Shown here piece by piece: positions 1 through 13,474 of a stretch of DNA of 64,000 nt. Numbering within the stretch: the first letter of the stretch is position 1; every line of letters starts with the position of its first letter. Origin of the DNA: Synchiropus splendidus (taxonomy: Eukaryota; Chordata; Actinopteri; Syngnathiformes; Callionymidae); contig NC_071338.1 of assembly GCF_027744825.2 (NCBI RefSeq), forward strand, positions 26,178,001-26,242,000, written 5' to 3'. The position numbers and the translations under genes are program-made. The notes beneath the pieces were generated by a model. That model did not search any database. It was given only the letters and a program-made list of their open reading frames with translations, and was not told where the DNA came from.

Positions 1-320
1 AGACCCCTTTTTAGCGCCTCCTGCACCTGAGCCTTGGTGGCGATCGCCAGTCCGAGACGCTCACACAACTCCCTGGCCTGGGAGGCGTTGTAAGCATACT
101 GAGGCTGCTGCTGGTCATCCATCCGGGTGACCTGGATGACTCCAGCCAGAGTGCTATTCGGAGCTGGGTAAACTGAAAAAAAAGGGCGTAAATACAGGGA
201 ATAAAGAGAGAAGCTGTTGTAAAAATGAAGCCACTCACGTCTGAGGACGTGTACGATATCCTCCCCATGAGCTGGAGAAGCGGCCAGCACCGCTGCAACG
301 CAGAGCCAGAGGGTGATCAT
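1..320 (-). CDS. lyve1: Hyaluronan receptor LYVE1-like, 5' part (signal peptide and start of Link domain)
   Basis: Partial gene running off the left edge. Exon 1 is read from the ATG at 320 to a GTGAGT donor after 239. It encodes a hydrophobic signal peptide (start MITLWLCVAAVLAASPAHG). Exon 2 enters after a TTTTTCAG acceptor at 172 and stays open to base 1, encoding AGVIQVTRMDD followed by YNASQARELCERLGLAIA and TKAQVQEALKRG. This is the first half of a Link (hyaluronan-binding) domain with its first cysteine; the rest lies outside the window. LYVE1 and CD44 are type I membrane receptors for hyaluronan; LYVE1 marks lymphatic endothelium. The Link residues fit LYVE1, and the neighbours irag1, ctr9 and eif4g2 are those of human LYVE1. 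Another Link-domain receptor such as CD44 is the alternative, but synteny argues against it. Confidence 0.8.
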   Translation of the reverse strand, partial: MITLWLCVAAVLAASPAHGEDIVHVLRREWLHFYNSFSLYSLYLRPFFSVYPAPNSTLAGVIQVTRMDDQQQPQYAYNASQARELCERLGLAIATKAQVQEALKRG

Positions 321-1012
321 GTTGACTGGTCAAAGTAGAGAGGGATCACTGCCCAGGGTGACAAGTGTTGCAGGCTTTATGTGCCTGAGGACAGAATCAT
401 TGGGTACAGAGGTGAGTCGGTTCAGTCGGATGCAGGTTTTGGCAGAAAGTCGAGGAAAAGGAAAAGGGAAGTGCAGTTCACGGGTCACATCAAGAATCAG
501 TCCCTGTGCTGGTGATAGAGCGAGACACAGCCACTAAAGTAAAGCAGAAGAAACAGAGAATTAAATGAAAACAAATCTTTTTTTTTTTTTTTAACAGTTA
601 GGAAAGAAGCAATTTTTTATAGAAAGTGAAACTTCACGTGCACTCTCCCCAAATTAGAAGCCAACAATAGTGCTGACAAGAAAGCTGTGAGTGTGGCAGA
701 TGAATAAATAAATACCAAATTTTATTTATAAAATTAATTGCACTAAAGCTGAGTTAATTTGCGATTAATTGAAAATGACACACATTTTGTATCTGTTCTA
801 AATGTAACTGAAACATAGGCCAATAATCCTTACAATGTTATGCTGACACACATCAAGTGTGGTCATAACTAAGTAGAATAACTTAACTCACATCAAGTGA
901 GTACATATATACAAATATTCATAATAAAATCGATATATGTTCACATATATCCATATTTTATGAATGGATAATAAATGAATAAATACATTCTTGAAAAGTA
1001 AAATGTCATATT

Positions 1013-1157
1013 ATACTTATTCTTATTCTTATTTTTATTCTTATTTTTATTTTTATTCTTATTCTTATTCTTATTCTTATTCTTATTCTTATTCTTATTC
1101 TTATTCTTATTCTTATTCTTATTCTTATTCTTATTCTTATTCTTATTCTTATTCTTA
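1013..1157. repeat. Hexanucleotide microsatellite (TTATTC)n
   Basis: About 24 units of TTATTC in tandem, with a few TTATTT variants at the left end. The long Asn-Lys and Tyr-Ser ORFs over this stretch are translations of the repeat and not genes. Confidence 0.95.
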
Positions 1158-1489
1158 CCCAAAGATTTTCTTTTGTACAATTCTCTCAGCACAGCACAAA
1201 ACTGAAGCGTCAGCACACTAAATCTAGAGCAGTGTTCCCAGTATTAATGACATGGATTGATCAGGGAAGGACTGGAAGAGAAAAACAGCTCTGGACTCTG
1301 ACCATCCTGTCAGTCCACAGCGATCGATGCCTGCACTCACAGTTCAGCTCCTCCATTTACACCACCACCAGAAACCCTTTGCTTCTAAACGGCTCTTATA
1401 ATATTTAAAAAGATGAATCTCGTCCAAGCGGTGACAACAAAATAATAAGGCGGTGTATGGCAATTACAGTATCAAATATTTATCTATAT

Positions 1490-1973
1490 ACTAGTGTTGC
1501 AGTCGATACCTCACCAACTGAGACCAAGACATTATTGAGACAGGAGAGTATGGAGACACCAACAAGACTGAGGCATTTGGAGGTCGAGACAAGACCAAGC
1601 CAGCAGATATAAAGAGTCTCAAACTGATCCACAGATGCGCTGCACACACTGGTTAACCAATCAGGTGTCAGCTGAAACAAGCAACACCAGTCTGACAAAC
1701 AAGAGTCTTCAGGCTCCTCACTGGTGTTTGGGTTTCCTCCTGCTTGGTTAGCAACAAAAACCAGCTCCAAATCTGGCCCTCCAGAGGGTCAGTTTAAGAC
1801 CCATAATGAATATCAAAGAAAAAACACAACAAAACGGTCGGTCTCGACCAGTCTTGAATAGAAATGCCGAGTCGCCCAGTCAGAGGCCGAGACAAGACCC
1901 TGAAGAAGTGGTCGTGAGACCGGTCTCAGGACCAAGACTGATCTGGAGTACTACAAAACTAGTATATGTCTTA
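1490..1973. mobile_element. Degenerate MITE-like repeat with a second repeat nested inside
   Basis: The outer parts (about 1494-1610 and 1836-1972) are rich in GAGACCAAGAC and GGTCTCGAC words in both orientations, and are bounded by CTAGTGTTGCAG on the left and CTACAAAACTAG on the right. Between them, about 1640-1790, lies a stretch sharing the 22-base word TCAGCTGAAACAAGCAACAC plus CA with a copy near 10.76 kb, so one repeat appears inserted in the other. The target-site duplication is not clear. Superfamily is undecided; a hAT-like non-autonomous element is the best guess. Confidence 0.45.
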
Positions 1974-2999
1974 AACTGAAAAATCTATTTTTGAGTTCAC
2001 GATGGACTTAGTCATGGTCGATCAAGAACTAGGGCAGCAGAAGGCTGGTGGTGATGTTTCATCACTCATCCCTATCTACATCATGGCCATGAACTCTGAG
2101 TCATCATGACTGAAAAAAAAAACCAAAAACTTGTTGGCATCAGTTGCCGGCAACAATACAGACGTGAAAAGCGACATGAAGCAGGTCAAAGCAAGAACCG
2201 AGAGAATCTTTCACGTTGTTTGATGAAATGGGTAAAGTGAGTTTATACCCCGAATATTTTTCTCTTCCTGGAACGTAGCAGTTTAAATGGATCGATGATC
2301 AATGATACTGTGCAGCAACTACTGCAAAACAAACAGTGGTGCTGGAGTGTGTTCGAAGTCTGCAGCTGGGCTGAACTCATCTCTAACACTAAAGAAATGC
2401 ACCCACAGACTGCACACCTCGGTAAAGCAGCTCATTTGGTCTCCAATGGGATTGTTAGTTGTCACCATAGCCACGTCCTGTATAATGGATTTATTATTGC
2501 TGCTTGAACACACGGCGCACTGAACGCAGCAGAGCGCTTCAACTGTCTCTCAACAGAGAGAGGCAAACCATTCAATAGATCCTGAACACTGACAACCATT
2601 GCTGGTTTATCCCTTGTGGATTTAATCTTTATTTTTTATTATTATTTTGGAAAATTATTAGGAATAATTTTTTGAGCCATTCTGCTAACAGATACACAGT
2701 GCGATGAACACCAGCAAAAAATAAGAATACACAATAACAACATGACCCTCAAATGAAAACAGAATTTTTAGATTTGGAGAGATCACATGTGTTTTTATCT
2801 TTTTATTAGTTGAATTTATCAGTAGCATAATGCACTTCCAGTTGCATTGCAAATCATTTATGATGGGTGGGAGAATTTCGGGAAATCCAGCTTCCTCAAA
2901 AACATTTCAAAACAAACCCTGCTGGCAGGAAGCGATGCAGAGGGAAGCGTGATGTTGACGTTCCTCATCATCATGAGGTCAAATGATGAACCATATTAG

Positions 3000-3350
3000 C
3001 ATATATCATTTCCTGCAATAAATCTATGTTTTGACAACGCAGACTTGAATTGAATTTTTTATCTTTTGTATCTTTTCTCATCACATCAGCCTCCTGAATA
3101 TCTTGGTCGTCCTTCCAAGTCACACTCATCTTTTTTATCTCATGTGTCGAAGGATTCTTTAGCGCGTTTTTCTGTTCACTCCGTCCTTGAATCTGCATTT
3201 TCTTGCACATTGTTTCTAAGATCTTTTGTATTGCTTTTTGCACTTTATGACATTATTTCTTTTTCATCTTATTGTGATATGTTGTGTACAGAGCATGTTA
3301 TTATCCTTTCCTTTGGGATTAATAAAGTTTTCTGACTCTGATTTCATGAC
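3000..3350 (+). mobile_element. LINE-like 3' tail remnant
   Basis: The stretch ends with TTTGGGATTAATAAAGTTTT followed by TCTGACTCTGATT. This combination of a polyadenylation-like AATAAA word and a short tandem TCTGA tail is typical of Rex/L2-type LINE 3' ends in fish. No reverse-transcriptase reading frame remains. The assignment rests on this tail only. Confidence 0.35.
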
Positions 3351-4209
3351 TCATCACATCCTTCAACCCCATTGGTCGATTTGCTCCTGGCCTCCTAACA
3401 AACGTCTGAAATATTGAAATATGAGACAGCTGTTGCTGATGACTGCGACACAGATTCACAGATTCAATGACGTTAGCAAAAACGCTTTTGTTTGATGTTG
3501 CAATTGTCCACTGAGAAAAGCAAAAGGATGCGTACACTGGAGAGAAGTCCATCCTGTGTTGAACCTCGGACCAGTGAGCAACACAAGTGCTGCTGCACCT
3601 GAGCAGAGAGCAGGAAACACCATGGCTGGACATGAACTGAACAATAGGAGATCTGGCATCTGCTGATGAGTCGGCGTTTCTGCGGCCACATTTGGGAGGT
3701 CAGGTCAGAAACTGACGTAAATACCGGCCCATCCTTCTGGGATCAGTGGTGTAGGCCCCCCCATTACCACCATTAGTCTGGGACAATGATATTCAGCTGG
3801 TGGTTTTGGGGCCCGTGAGTGGATCCTCAAGACTTTTCCTGGGCAAAAGAGAACGTAATTCAAAGAATAACTATTATATTGTGAGGTTTAAACTGCATAT
3901 GCTTTCTTGGATGTGGTTGAACTCAAGGCCACACAAACTTGACCTCTGACATAAAACTCTTGCAAAATCCATTTAAAACTTTTTTGTTTTATTGTCCACC
4001 AGGGGCTCCACCACATCTCACAGGAGAATATAATAATGGAGTGCTTCCAACATATTGACATGCAGTTTGCCTGTACTTTAAATTAGTACAGGATTTAAAA
4101 TGTGGCCATGTGTAATGACTCGATGGCCTGGATTTGGCCCACAGGCCTTGGCTTTGACAAACGACTCATGTGGCTAATGAACGCTGGGATGACTATCACA
4201 AGTTCAACA

Positions 4210-4215
4210 TTTATT
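4210..4215 (-). terminator. Candidate poly(A) signal of irag1
   Basis: AATAAA on the minus strand, about 430 bases past the irag1 stop codon. This would give a short 3' UTR of roughly 0.45 kb. No other evidence was available. Confidence 0.4.
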
Positions 4216-4642
4216 TTAGGTGAAGTGCAAACAAAAAAAATCCACAATACAAAAAAAGACAATGTCAACACAGATGTGCAAAGATACATGTACACAGTGC
4301 CCACAAAGAAGTGGAAAATCCAACCAGTGACCTGCAGACGCAGAATTATTGCACTTGACAACCTATTTTGAAAATGACTTACTATATAAATAGTGTACAA
4401 AACTGAAGAAAAACACTAATATCCAGAGATCTGTGTAAGACAGCTAGCAAGTAGCTGCACGTTAACTGTGCTATATTTACCATGAAGAAGTATAAAAACT
4501 ACAATGACAAATAAATACAGTGTAATTGGTCCCTAAACACGTGTTTCTCCAAACAACAGCTACGGTCAAACACGTCCAGCGGTGGTGAAGCGGGAACGAT
4601 GGTCAGAATCTTTGGTCCAAACGAGTAAAGTGCTTCTGTGTT

Positions 4643-7600
4643 TTACGTGTCCTCGTGTCTGTTGTAGTAATCGCTGAAGAAGGTGAGGATGCTGATGACC
4701 AGACACATCACCAGCAGGACCGTCAGGATGAACCACAGCAGCCGTCTGCTCCAGGAGATCTTGGGACAGATGCGGCCCAGAATAGCCAAGACTTCCTCCA
4801 TCCTCCTGCAGAACGTGGTCGGATAAACATTTGAGCTTGTGATGCGATACTCGCTCGCACGTGTGGGCGAAGTGACATCACCTGTTGGTGATGATCTTTT
4901 TCCCGCTCTCCTCGTCTTTGATCTTCAGCTCCATCAGCCTCTCCAGAGCATCTTCATCTTTGAGCTTTTCCTCCTGCAGGGCTTTGCTTTGCTTCAGTCC
5001 CTCTTGGAAGCTGGCGTTTACACATTAACCATGAACGTTACGACACACTCAGGGGTGAATGATATGAACCGTGTGCTGCCGTGCAAACTTCATCACCATC
5101 ATGTTGAGTTTGAACAGTCTCACCCTCGATTGTAGGCCTCCTCCTCGATCTTTGCCTTGATCTCTGCCCTGATCTCCTCCAGGTTGACTGGCGGAGGAGT
5201 TGATTCACTTTCCTGCTCCGGCACACTCTTTCCACTGCATTGTTTCAACAAGGACTTCATAAATTCTCACAGAACACAGGATAGAACTATTTGACTGACC
5301 AGGAGTGAAAATGATCAAAAAGCAGTGGTTTAAAAGGGTTTTACAACTGCGACACACAGAGAGTGACTGTGAAATTGGGCTACGACGAGAGTCGAAGGTC
5401 TGGACTTTGTCAAACAAATGTTTACAGTGCAACTTGGGTTAGCAAGTGCATCGGTGCGCTGGCGGGTTTGATTAAACTCCGACTGCAACACATCCTGGAA
5501 GTCGCACAAACACACCTAGCTGTCTCTCTGGAGAATACAAGTGTTTTTGATAAGCAAGATTCGAGGAGCCATTGTTTCCAGAGCAGCGTGGCGACCTTGC
5601 TCACTTTTACTGCAAACAACAATATTATCAGGGAAAAACATACCACTCCTTAGCGGTCGGTGCCGCCTCTGAAGAAGCGTTTCCTTTCACATCGCTGGCT
5701 TCACTCTGAGGAGAAAAACATTTCTATTTCAGTGTTCCCGTAGATAAGAATCCAAAGACTGTCAACAACACACCTATAGAATTTCGTTCAGATACACAAC
5801 TGCTCCCACAAATAGTGACAAAAAAGGACTCGATTAAGCAATGAAGTGGTGGTTTGTTTGGGCAACTCATTCTCACTCCCATGGCGTCATATATTGATGT
5901 TGGGAAAGTGGACTTTTGCGTCCTATACTGACGACAAAGGCAGCCTTCAGCGTTGCATGTTGACGCATATGCATCGGCGGTTCAATGGACTAAAAACAAT
6001 TGTTTTCCTTCCTGTGTGGTGTTCCAGTCACGCACATGCGTCACACGCTGGATGGTGGGGTGTGTGGGGCATTACGCGCCTGTTGGGGTGTGAGGGGCGT
6101 GTGGGTGCTAAAAAAACTAAATCCAACCTGCGCTTTTTTTTTCTGTTTTTTTTTGTCAGTATAGAACGCAAAAGTCCACTTTCCCAACGTCAATATATGA
6201 TGCCATAAGAGTGAGGATGTATTTGGGAGGAACTCAAACAAAACATTTGCAAGCAACTGACAGTTTTTACTATAGACGAGAACTTAATAATAAGGTCTCA
6301 TCTATGCATTACATTGCATTGCATACATTCATAAGGCGTTATTATGCATTAATAACGATAGAAGATGTTGAGAATGTTTATGATCATGTATGACAACTTA
6401 AGACAAGGTTTCTAAAGTGTTACAAGGGGCAAAATGTTGTAGAATTATCATCTCGCTTCAAGATCGAGGGACACCCGAGGGACAGCTCTCCAGCAGACAG
6501 ACCAGTAGGAATGTGTGTTTTTGTGTAGTGGGAGGAACACTGGGGTGAGACTGAATCAATTTTAATGAAAACTTAATGCATAATTTGATAAAAGTCAATT
6601 GATCAAGGAGACGTTGTACCAGAGCAGGAAGCGTGTTGCCAGGAGAAGTTCCTGAGTTTGGATTTAAAGCTGGATTTGGACCAGTGTTTGGACAAGGGTT
6701 TGGAGTGGGACCAGCTGTTGGAGGACTTTGACCAGGGATATTTAGGAGGTTGAACTTGGGCACCACTGCGACGCTTACTCGTCGCCTGGGCAGAGCCTGC
6801 AGAGACAGAGAGAGAGACCTTATCTACTGAGCAATGAAGGCCCGGACCTGCGATGTGATCATGTGACACGAGCACAGCCAGATCATACCTTCCCCATGGT
6901 GAGAGACATAGATCTTGATGAGCGTGATCCGTCATCTGGGAGGAGAGACATATGAGTTTGTTTTGCTGGAGTTTACCTCACAGCTGCTGAGGGTTGCTAG
7001 TAATTCACACAAAGACGAAGACAAAGTCATGTGGGGTGGTGTCGCCTCAAAATAAATCTCACTTAGAAACACTATTTCAACCCTTTTGCTGTGAGTAAAC
7101 ACTGAACTGATCGTGTGTAGCTTTGTGTAAAGTTGAACATCCTCACATGACCTGCAGGAGATGAAATACAATGTTGTCTCAGTGTGTTTTTGGAGGATTA
7201 AGCAAGACTTTATTTACAGCTCGACATTTTATCTTTGGGTTCTCCTTGCTCCACTTCTGGCTCTAGTCCTGTGGGGACTTAAGGCTTTGCGGAGCATTTT
7301 GTCAGACCACGCAAAACTAATGGAGCAATTCCAGCTTGGTTTTCATCACCCAACAGTTGACAAGTGGCCAGATCAGTCCAACTGAAACTGGTATCCAAAA
7401 CAGCGTGTGCAGAATGAATCCCTGTACTTTGACCTAACACACTTGACCAACCATCTCTGACCTGACTTTTCTCGGTTGAGCCAAAAATCCTCAGGGAAAT
7501 TCTCAACACACATGAACAGACTTGGCTGCCTTGTGCATTTGAAAACTCATCTTTTTATCCCGATCCAGAGCACTTAAAAAGTCCATAGCTCCACCTCATC

Positions 7601-10600
7601 AAAGATCCTACTCGGATCAAACCACTGCTGTCACTGTGAAGGGAAGTTCCAACAACTTCCTTGTTTATCTCCATTCGTGTGAAAAGAGAAAAACAAATAT
7701 ATTATTGTCTTACATAAGGTTCTTTTGCCAGGAATGAAGTTCTGGTTTGTCAGAATGAAAGTTTGGTCTCACCCCCGGACTCCGCCGACCCTGCATAGCC
7801 ACGGTTGGAGTTCTGGTTGGCCAACTTCTTAAACTCCATCAGCTCAGCGTGGTCTTTCTCGTACGTCCTCTTGAGATTGTCCACATATTGCATCATGACC
7901 TCCGTGGCCTTGTTCATACGTTTCTCCTACACAAGACGACAAACACAGTTAAAACTGGTGAGAGTTCCTTCATTTGTCCTGAGAGCGGAAATTCCAAAAC
8001 ACACTTCATTCATTTTTATTTGTTTTTAAACATGTTTTATAGTGTTATCAAATCAGCTTATTCAGACTCTCTGCCAACTATAACAGGGATCAGCCTTGTA
8101 AAATAGGCAGCATAACTGAACCAATTTGGGTCGAAACTAATTCAGTTTAAGACCAATAACATTAGTTTTTTTCTTTGACATGGTGCAATGGAGAAGGATT
8201 AATCATCATGCTACTTCAGGTGGATGCAATTTAGATTTTATATCTATACATTTCACTACCTGTCGCACTGCTCCAACTAACTCGGCTCGACTGGACAGTC
8301 GCGTGGCCAGGCGGCGCAGCACTGACAGGGTCTCCACGAGCCGCTGGTAGGCTTCTCGCTGCTCCATGTTCTGCCACTGCGGCGAGGTCATCTGCATCAA
8401 ATACATTATTACCCCACACTTCGTCCCTGTTTGGACACGATAACTCTCCCCTGTGGGCTTAGCAACACGCCTGTTTCCTGCACATGATGATGATGATGGT
8501 TTGTTGTTTTCAAAGACTGACCTTGAGCATGTTCTTGAATTCCTCAAGTTCTTTCTCGGTGTCTTCCTCTGTCAGGTTCCTCTCCCTCTCTGCCTGTTTG
8601 AGTCGAGTCTCCAGCGTGTAATTGTCGTTACGGAACGCCAGCGACAGCTGCACGAAAGCGTTCTGTGGGAGGAAAGTTTCACCGGTGTAACCCTCAGAAT
8701 GGCGCATGTAAGTGCGAAAGACCTGAGCCGGAGTGACACCCAAGCCTCCGGTAGAGACACCTTGAACTTGCTAGATGTTCTCACTCACACAGTTCTGAAA
8801 TCCCAACTTTTGACCTCAACTGAATGATGACTGTCAGTGTTTGACATCAGCGCCAGAGAGGAAATCTACGACCTCTGACTGTTCTGATCCAGCAACATCC
8901 CGGTGGGAGAACCGAGACGGACTGTCAGTACGGCCAGACAACGTCACCACTGTTTGTATTATCTCCACAGGAAATTACCCCACACGCACTTTGGCCTGAA
9001 CCCCAACACCGACCATTTCCCAGTCAGCAGATGATCTCCAAATCCAGGCAGTACAGACTCTTAACTGTGCATCAAAGCCGATTATAACAAACTTGGGGAT
9101 TCACGCGGCAGATGCTCAAGTGAGAGAAGAAAAACACATCTGGCAGCGCAGTCGGAGAATGAAAGCCATTTACAGCTCACTGGAGGCTGTTCATCATGCA
9201 CCGCTTTTTAATGATGGTTAATCCAGTTAAACAGCTTGAGAAAGAAAAGAAAAACCACATTAAAAGAAACAAAGCATGAATAAAGCACGACTTGAGACGA
9301 CGTTGGCAAGGGCCACTATGGCCAACTGAAGGCCTTCAAAATAGAAAGGTCAGCAAATGAAAAGAGTTAACAGTTAAAAAAACAAAAACATTACAGTAAA
9401 TTCCAGACTATAAAGTGGATCGGAATATTTGCCGCAGGCACTAAATTTAAGGAGGAAAATAGTTCTTCTTCATACATGAGCCACACCAGACTATAAGCCC
9501 TGGGTGCAGTGGTGCTGTCTGCAGCGTAGAAAGGTCAGTGGTTCACCCAGTTTTAAAGTGCATGAGTATCACTTCTAAACTAGTTTTGAAAATTAGCTTG
9601 AATCATGAACTCCTCACATCTTTCATTCACATTAAGTTAGTTCGTTTTCTCAGCCGGTCTGAGCTGTCGCTTCTCTCTTCTAAGAGTTCAGCTCTGTTGT
9701 CGGAGCTGTGGACAAGCGGGGAAAACGGCGCATTTTGAACGCTTTAAGGGTAATTTAAAAGCCTGTGATTTCATTGGTTTGATGTGATGAGTCTCAATAT
9801 TATGGTAGTGTGACGCTCTTTAGCCTGTCAAAAACTCCATACATTAGCAGCATCGTTGTACAATCCACAGGGATCAGACCACAAGAAAAAAAGTGGCTGT
9901 TTTTTCGGTTCAGTTAGATCTAATAATATTCTTCATTCCTAGTACTCACAGTCACATGACATGGGGTCTATCTGTGCATGGGCCTGGTCTTAGTTCAGTG
10001 TCTAAGAGCACACAGTTAGAGCATGTGAAGACTTGCTTTTTTTTAGTTAATTTTAATTACAACCTGTTTATTTGTTTTCTTGCATTATTTATCTTAAATC
10101 CAAAAGGGTTTCTGGTATTTTAGAACATTCTTTTTCATTTATTTATTTTTTCTACAAGTGAGATTTGTTTCTGATGAAACATACATTTAAAAACACAACA
10201 TATTTCTGCACAATATTTTTTTCTCATACACACTTTCAGGGATTTTGCTATTGATTTCATTTCCCCTCTCTATATCACTGAAATAAATCTCTGAAATTTC
10301 TCTTCTTTCATTTCATTTTCTCCTCTAAATGTAGTCAAATGAAGTGCTTGAGGATGTGTACATTTTTTTCTGGGGCACATTTTTGTGTGACTCAAACCTT
10401 TTCCAGTCCTCTGGAAAGCACAGCTTTCATCTGTCATATCTCTGGCATAGGTTAGGTTAGTGTCTTTAACTCGTGTGCTGACTATATTCACCGTGGTAAA
10501 TTTACTTCATTCAATTTACTGCATTCTTATCGTACCATAATATCGGACTTCATTGGGTTTAGATAACTACTAGTCAAGAACTTGAATAAAATATCGGTAT

Positions 10601-13420
10601 TAGTGCTTGCACACTTATCACAGCAGACCAACAAATGCTCACTTTGTTTTCTCATGTTCAAGCAGGAGTGGGAAATCCAGTCAGCACCCCGGGTCGGGTG
10701 GTGCAAGTTTTTGTTCCAACCGATCAAGCACACACTGTTTACCCCTCTCAGGTCTCAGCTGAAACAAGCAACACCAGACTGACAATGAACTGTTACACTC
10801 CTAAGACACCTGACTGGTGAAAAGGTGTCCTCTCGATTGGTTGCGCCCACTGTGGCCCTTTGTGGAACTAACTGAATAAAGCACTCTGACAGATGCAACA
10901 ATAACAGCGTGAAAAATGTGAGGCAATAGGGTACAAACCTCCACTTCTTTCTCTGTGAGTGGTGGAGCGCTGAGGAAAGAAAAAAAACAGGTTGAAAACT
11001 GAGCATTCCGAGGAGCTCATTGATAAGTTTGGCAAACTGACCATCCAGGAAGACCCTTGTGAAGTTTAAGCTTTCTCAGCATCAGGTCTGAAATGTTGGG
11101 CATGGCGTCTGACTTTTCCTTTCGCTCTCCACTGCCGGAGGAGTGTGGAATACCCGGAGAACCTGCACACATATTTCCTATGGGCTCAGTGACAAACTGA
11201 CCATCTAACTCACATGCCGTTTGTAACATTTGTAGCACTTCTCTGTCGGACGCTAGACTGTATCTTATGCTTCTGTGTTGTGCTATATCAAAAACATTAA
11301 TGTCAAACATTTTTAACTGAATCCTTAAAGTGCTATTTTTCAATTTCACACTTCCATTACTATTTAATTTAATATTGCTCAGCATACAAACATTAACTCA
11401 AGGTTTCAAGTTCTAAAAATCATGCCACCTGCTGTCAGAACCTGGGAACAACATGGATCGTGAGCTTTCCAAAGAGGGAGCAACAGGGGAATAAAACAAA
11501 CACAGATGACGACCATCATCATTTTCTCACTGAGACAGATTTTCCCAGAGATACAGGAAGTGAACACCCACTGTGACATTTTGTCCAAAGTACTGTGTGT
11601 CACAGAACAATAAAGCAGACATGGAAAGTAACCTTTTTCCTGTTCAGAAGCTTCGCTCAGGTCCGGTAATTTGGAGCCGGTGATGCTCTGCGTACGTATC
11701 AGCTTGTGTTCCTGCACATAAACACAGAAGTGGAAAGTATTTCCTGTGCTGCTCATTTCACCGACAAACAAACGGAGATGATGACGAGACGATACCTCTC
11801 TGATTTTGGTCAGTTTCTGCACGGCCCCTGCTGGAACAGGGTGGTCCTTTGGCCCTGAGGGTTTAAAGACAGTTTCCCTGGCATCCTCAGCTGTGGGAGG
11901 CAAAGCAGGCGGTCCACCTCTGGGGCCTAAACCTCCTCCAACCGAATCCCAGGAAACAGCTCTCATCAGCGGAGGGAAGGCCCCGATCGTCTTGATCTCA
12001 GCCGTACAAGGGGCCTGTTGGGTGGGGGGTCGGGGCACTGGCTTAGCGACCCCTGTGGCCGGGGGTTGGTTTGGATTTCGACTTGGACATGATCCCTCGT
12101 CACTTTTGCTGCCGGCTGGAGGACTTTTTGGCGCAGTGGGGTTACAAATTTCCTTTTGCACAGCATATCGGGGTTTAAGACTCCCAGAGGAAACTTTCCT
12201 CTTCTCAGGAAGCTTCCAGTCCACCAGCAGTCTGCTGGTCTGAGGAGAGACGGAGGATCAACTTTTCCATTGAGAAAGAAAAAAACATTTAACATTATAA
12301 ATAATCGCGATTAATGCTAGTTGGATGATCACATTTAATTTAAATCTGCATCCATAATCTTAAACATCAGGATGGAAATGCTCCATGGATGAGACAACGC
12401 TTAGCTGCTTAAAATGCTCAGAACAGCATTTTTTGTGCTTTTATCCTCTTGTTGTTTAACTTAGCCACACCCCGTCCACAAACTCACTTAGTCTCCTGGA
12501 GACTCCCATCACGGATGTTTTCAATATAACCTGGAATTGATGCACTGAAAACTGTTCCCCATAAAGGAAATACACGAGTGATCTGAGTTATTTCCTTTTA
12601 CTGTGATTAAGTAAACTAAGTAATGTGTTTAGCAGCTCTGATATAAACAATGGCAAATCAAGTATTAAAACACAAGTTCATATTAAAATGTTTGTACACT
12701 TGAATGAACAAATGTCAACGGTTAAGTTATAGATTGACATTTTAGATAATAACATGAAGCAGTTGAATCATAGAATGTGAAATGAAAAGCAAAAAAAAAA
12801 TCTTGTAAAAGTGTCTTGTAAGAGTCTTGTAAAAGTAGAATTAGAGATGTGTTATGGTAGTGGTCTTTCTACATCAAATAGGGCAGGTAACAAGTTGAAT
12901 AACACTTTTGTTTACACAGTTTCTCTTGAGATGCGATTGTGTAACGTCATTACACAACATTTCATGGCTATTAATGTGTTCCTGGCACCATAGTCAAAAT
13001 GTAAAAGTACAATACTAGCTGCTCAGATGAAATCTGATCTTGTGCTGACAAAAGCAAAGCAAGGAAATCATTTATCTGACCTCTATGTCCTGCGTCATGG
13101 CAGTGGGCTGCTCCCGCACTGGAGGAAAATCCAGATACTGTAGCGGAGTAAAACACAAAAAATACGCTCAGAGAAACTAATGACTGTACTGTGCGGTAAG
13201 TTCTTAGACAAAATTTGTTATCCTGCTTCAGGCTACATTTCCTTACATAATTCCAATTCTGCAACACGTTTCCTCGCATTAAGATTTATTATTGCGTAAC
13301 TATTAAATAGGGAAAGAACATTTTAAATGTAACATTTTTTCAAAATGACCATTCTGTTACCAAAAACAAGACATAAAATCTCAACAAACTTCAGTGAACT
13401 AATAGTGAAATACAAAATAA

Positions 13421-13474
<54 letters not shown>

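Larger units (their letters stand above)
540..4200. other. Intergenic region between lyve1 and irag1
   Basis: No exon with convincing splice sites and family similarity was found. The stretch holds a hexamer microsatellite near 1.0 kb, a nested repeat at about 1.5-2.0 kb and a LINE-like 3' tail near 3.0-3.35 kb. The rest is AT-rich sequence without recognised features. Confidence 0.6.
8700..10900. other. Long irag1 intron with transposon debris
   Basis: The intron separates the irag1 exons at 10969-10939 and 8662-8522. It contains a DNA-transposon remnant (about 9390-9735) and a repeat copy at about 10.66-10.87 kb. The remaining AT-rich sequence shows no exon or RNA gene. Confidence 0.6.

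Noticed and set aside
941..1221. ORFs rich in Asn-Lys (minus) and Tyr-Ser (plus)
   Set aside because: Pure translations of the TTATTC hexamer repeat.
5846..6256. Plus 120-residue and minus 71-residue ORFs
   Set aside because: They lie in the palindromic MITE and mirror each other; there is no family similarity.
11806..12243. 145-residue plus-strand ORF
   Set aside because: Antisense shadow of the large GC-richer irag1 exon 11796-12239.
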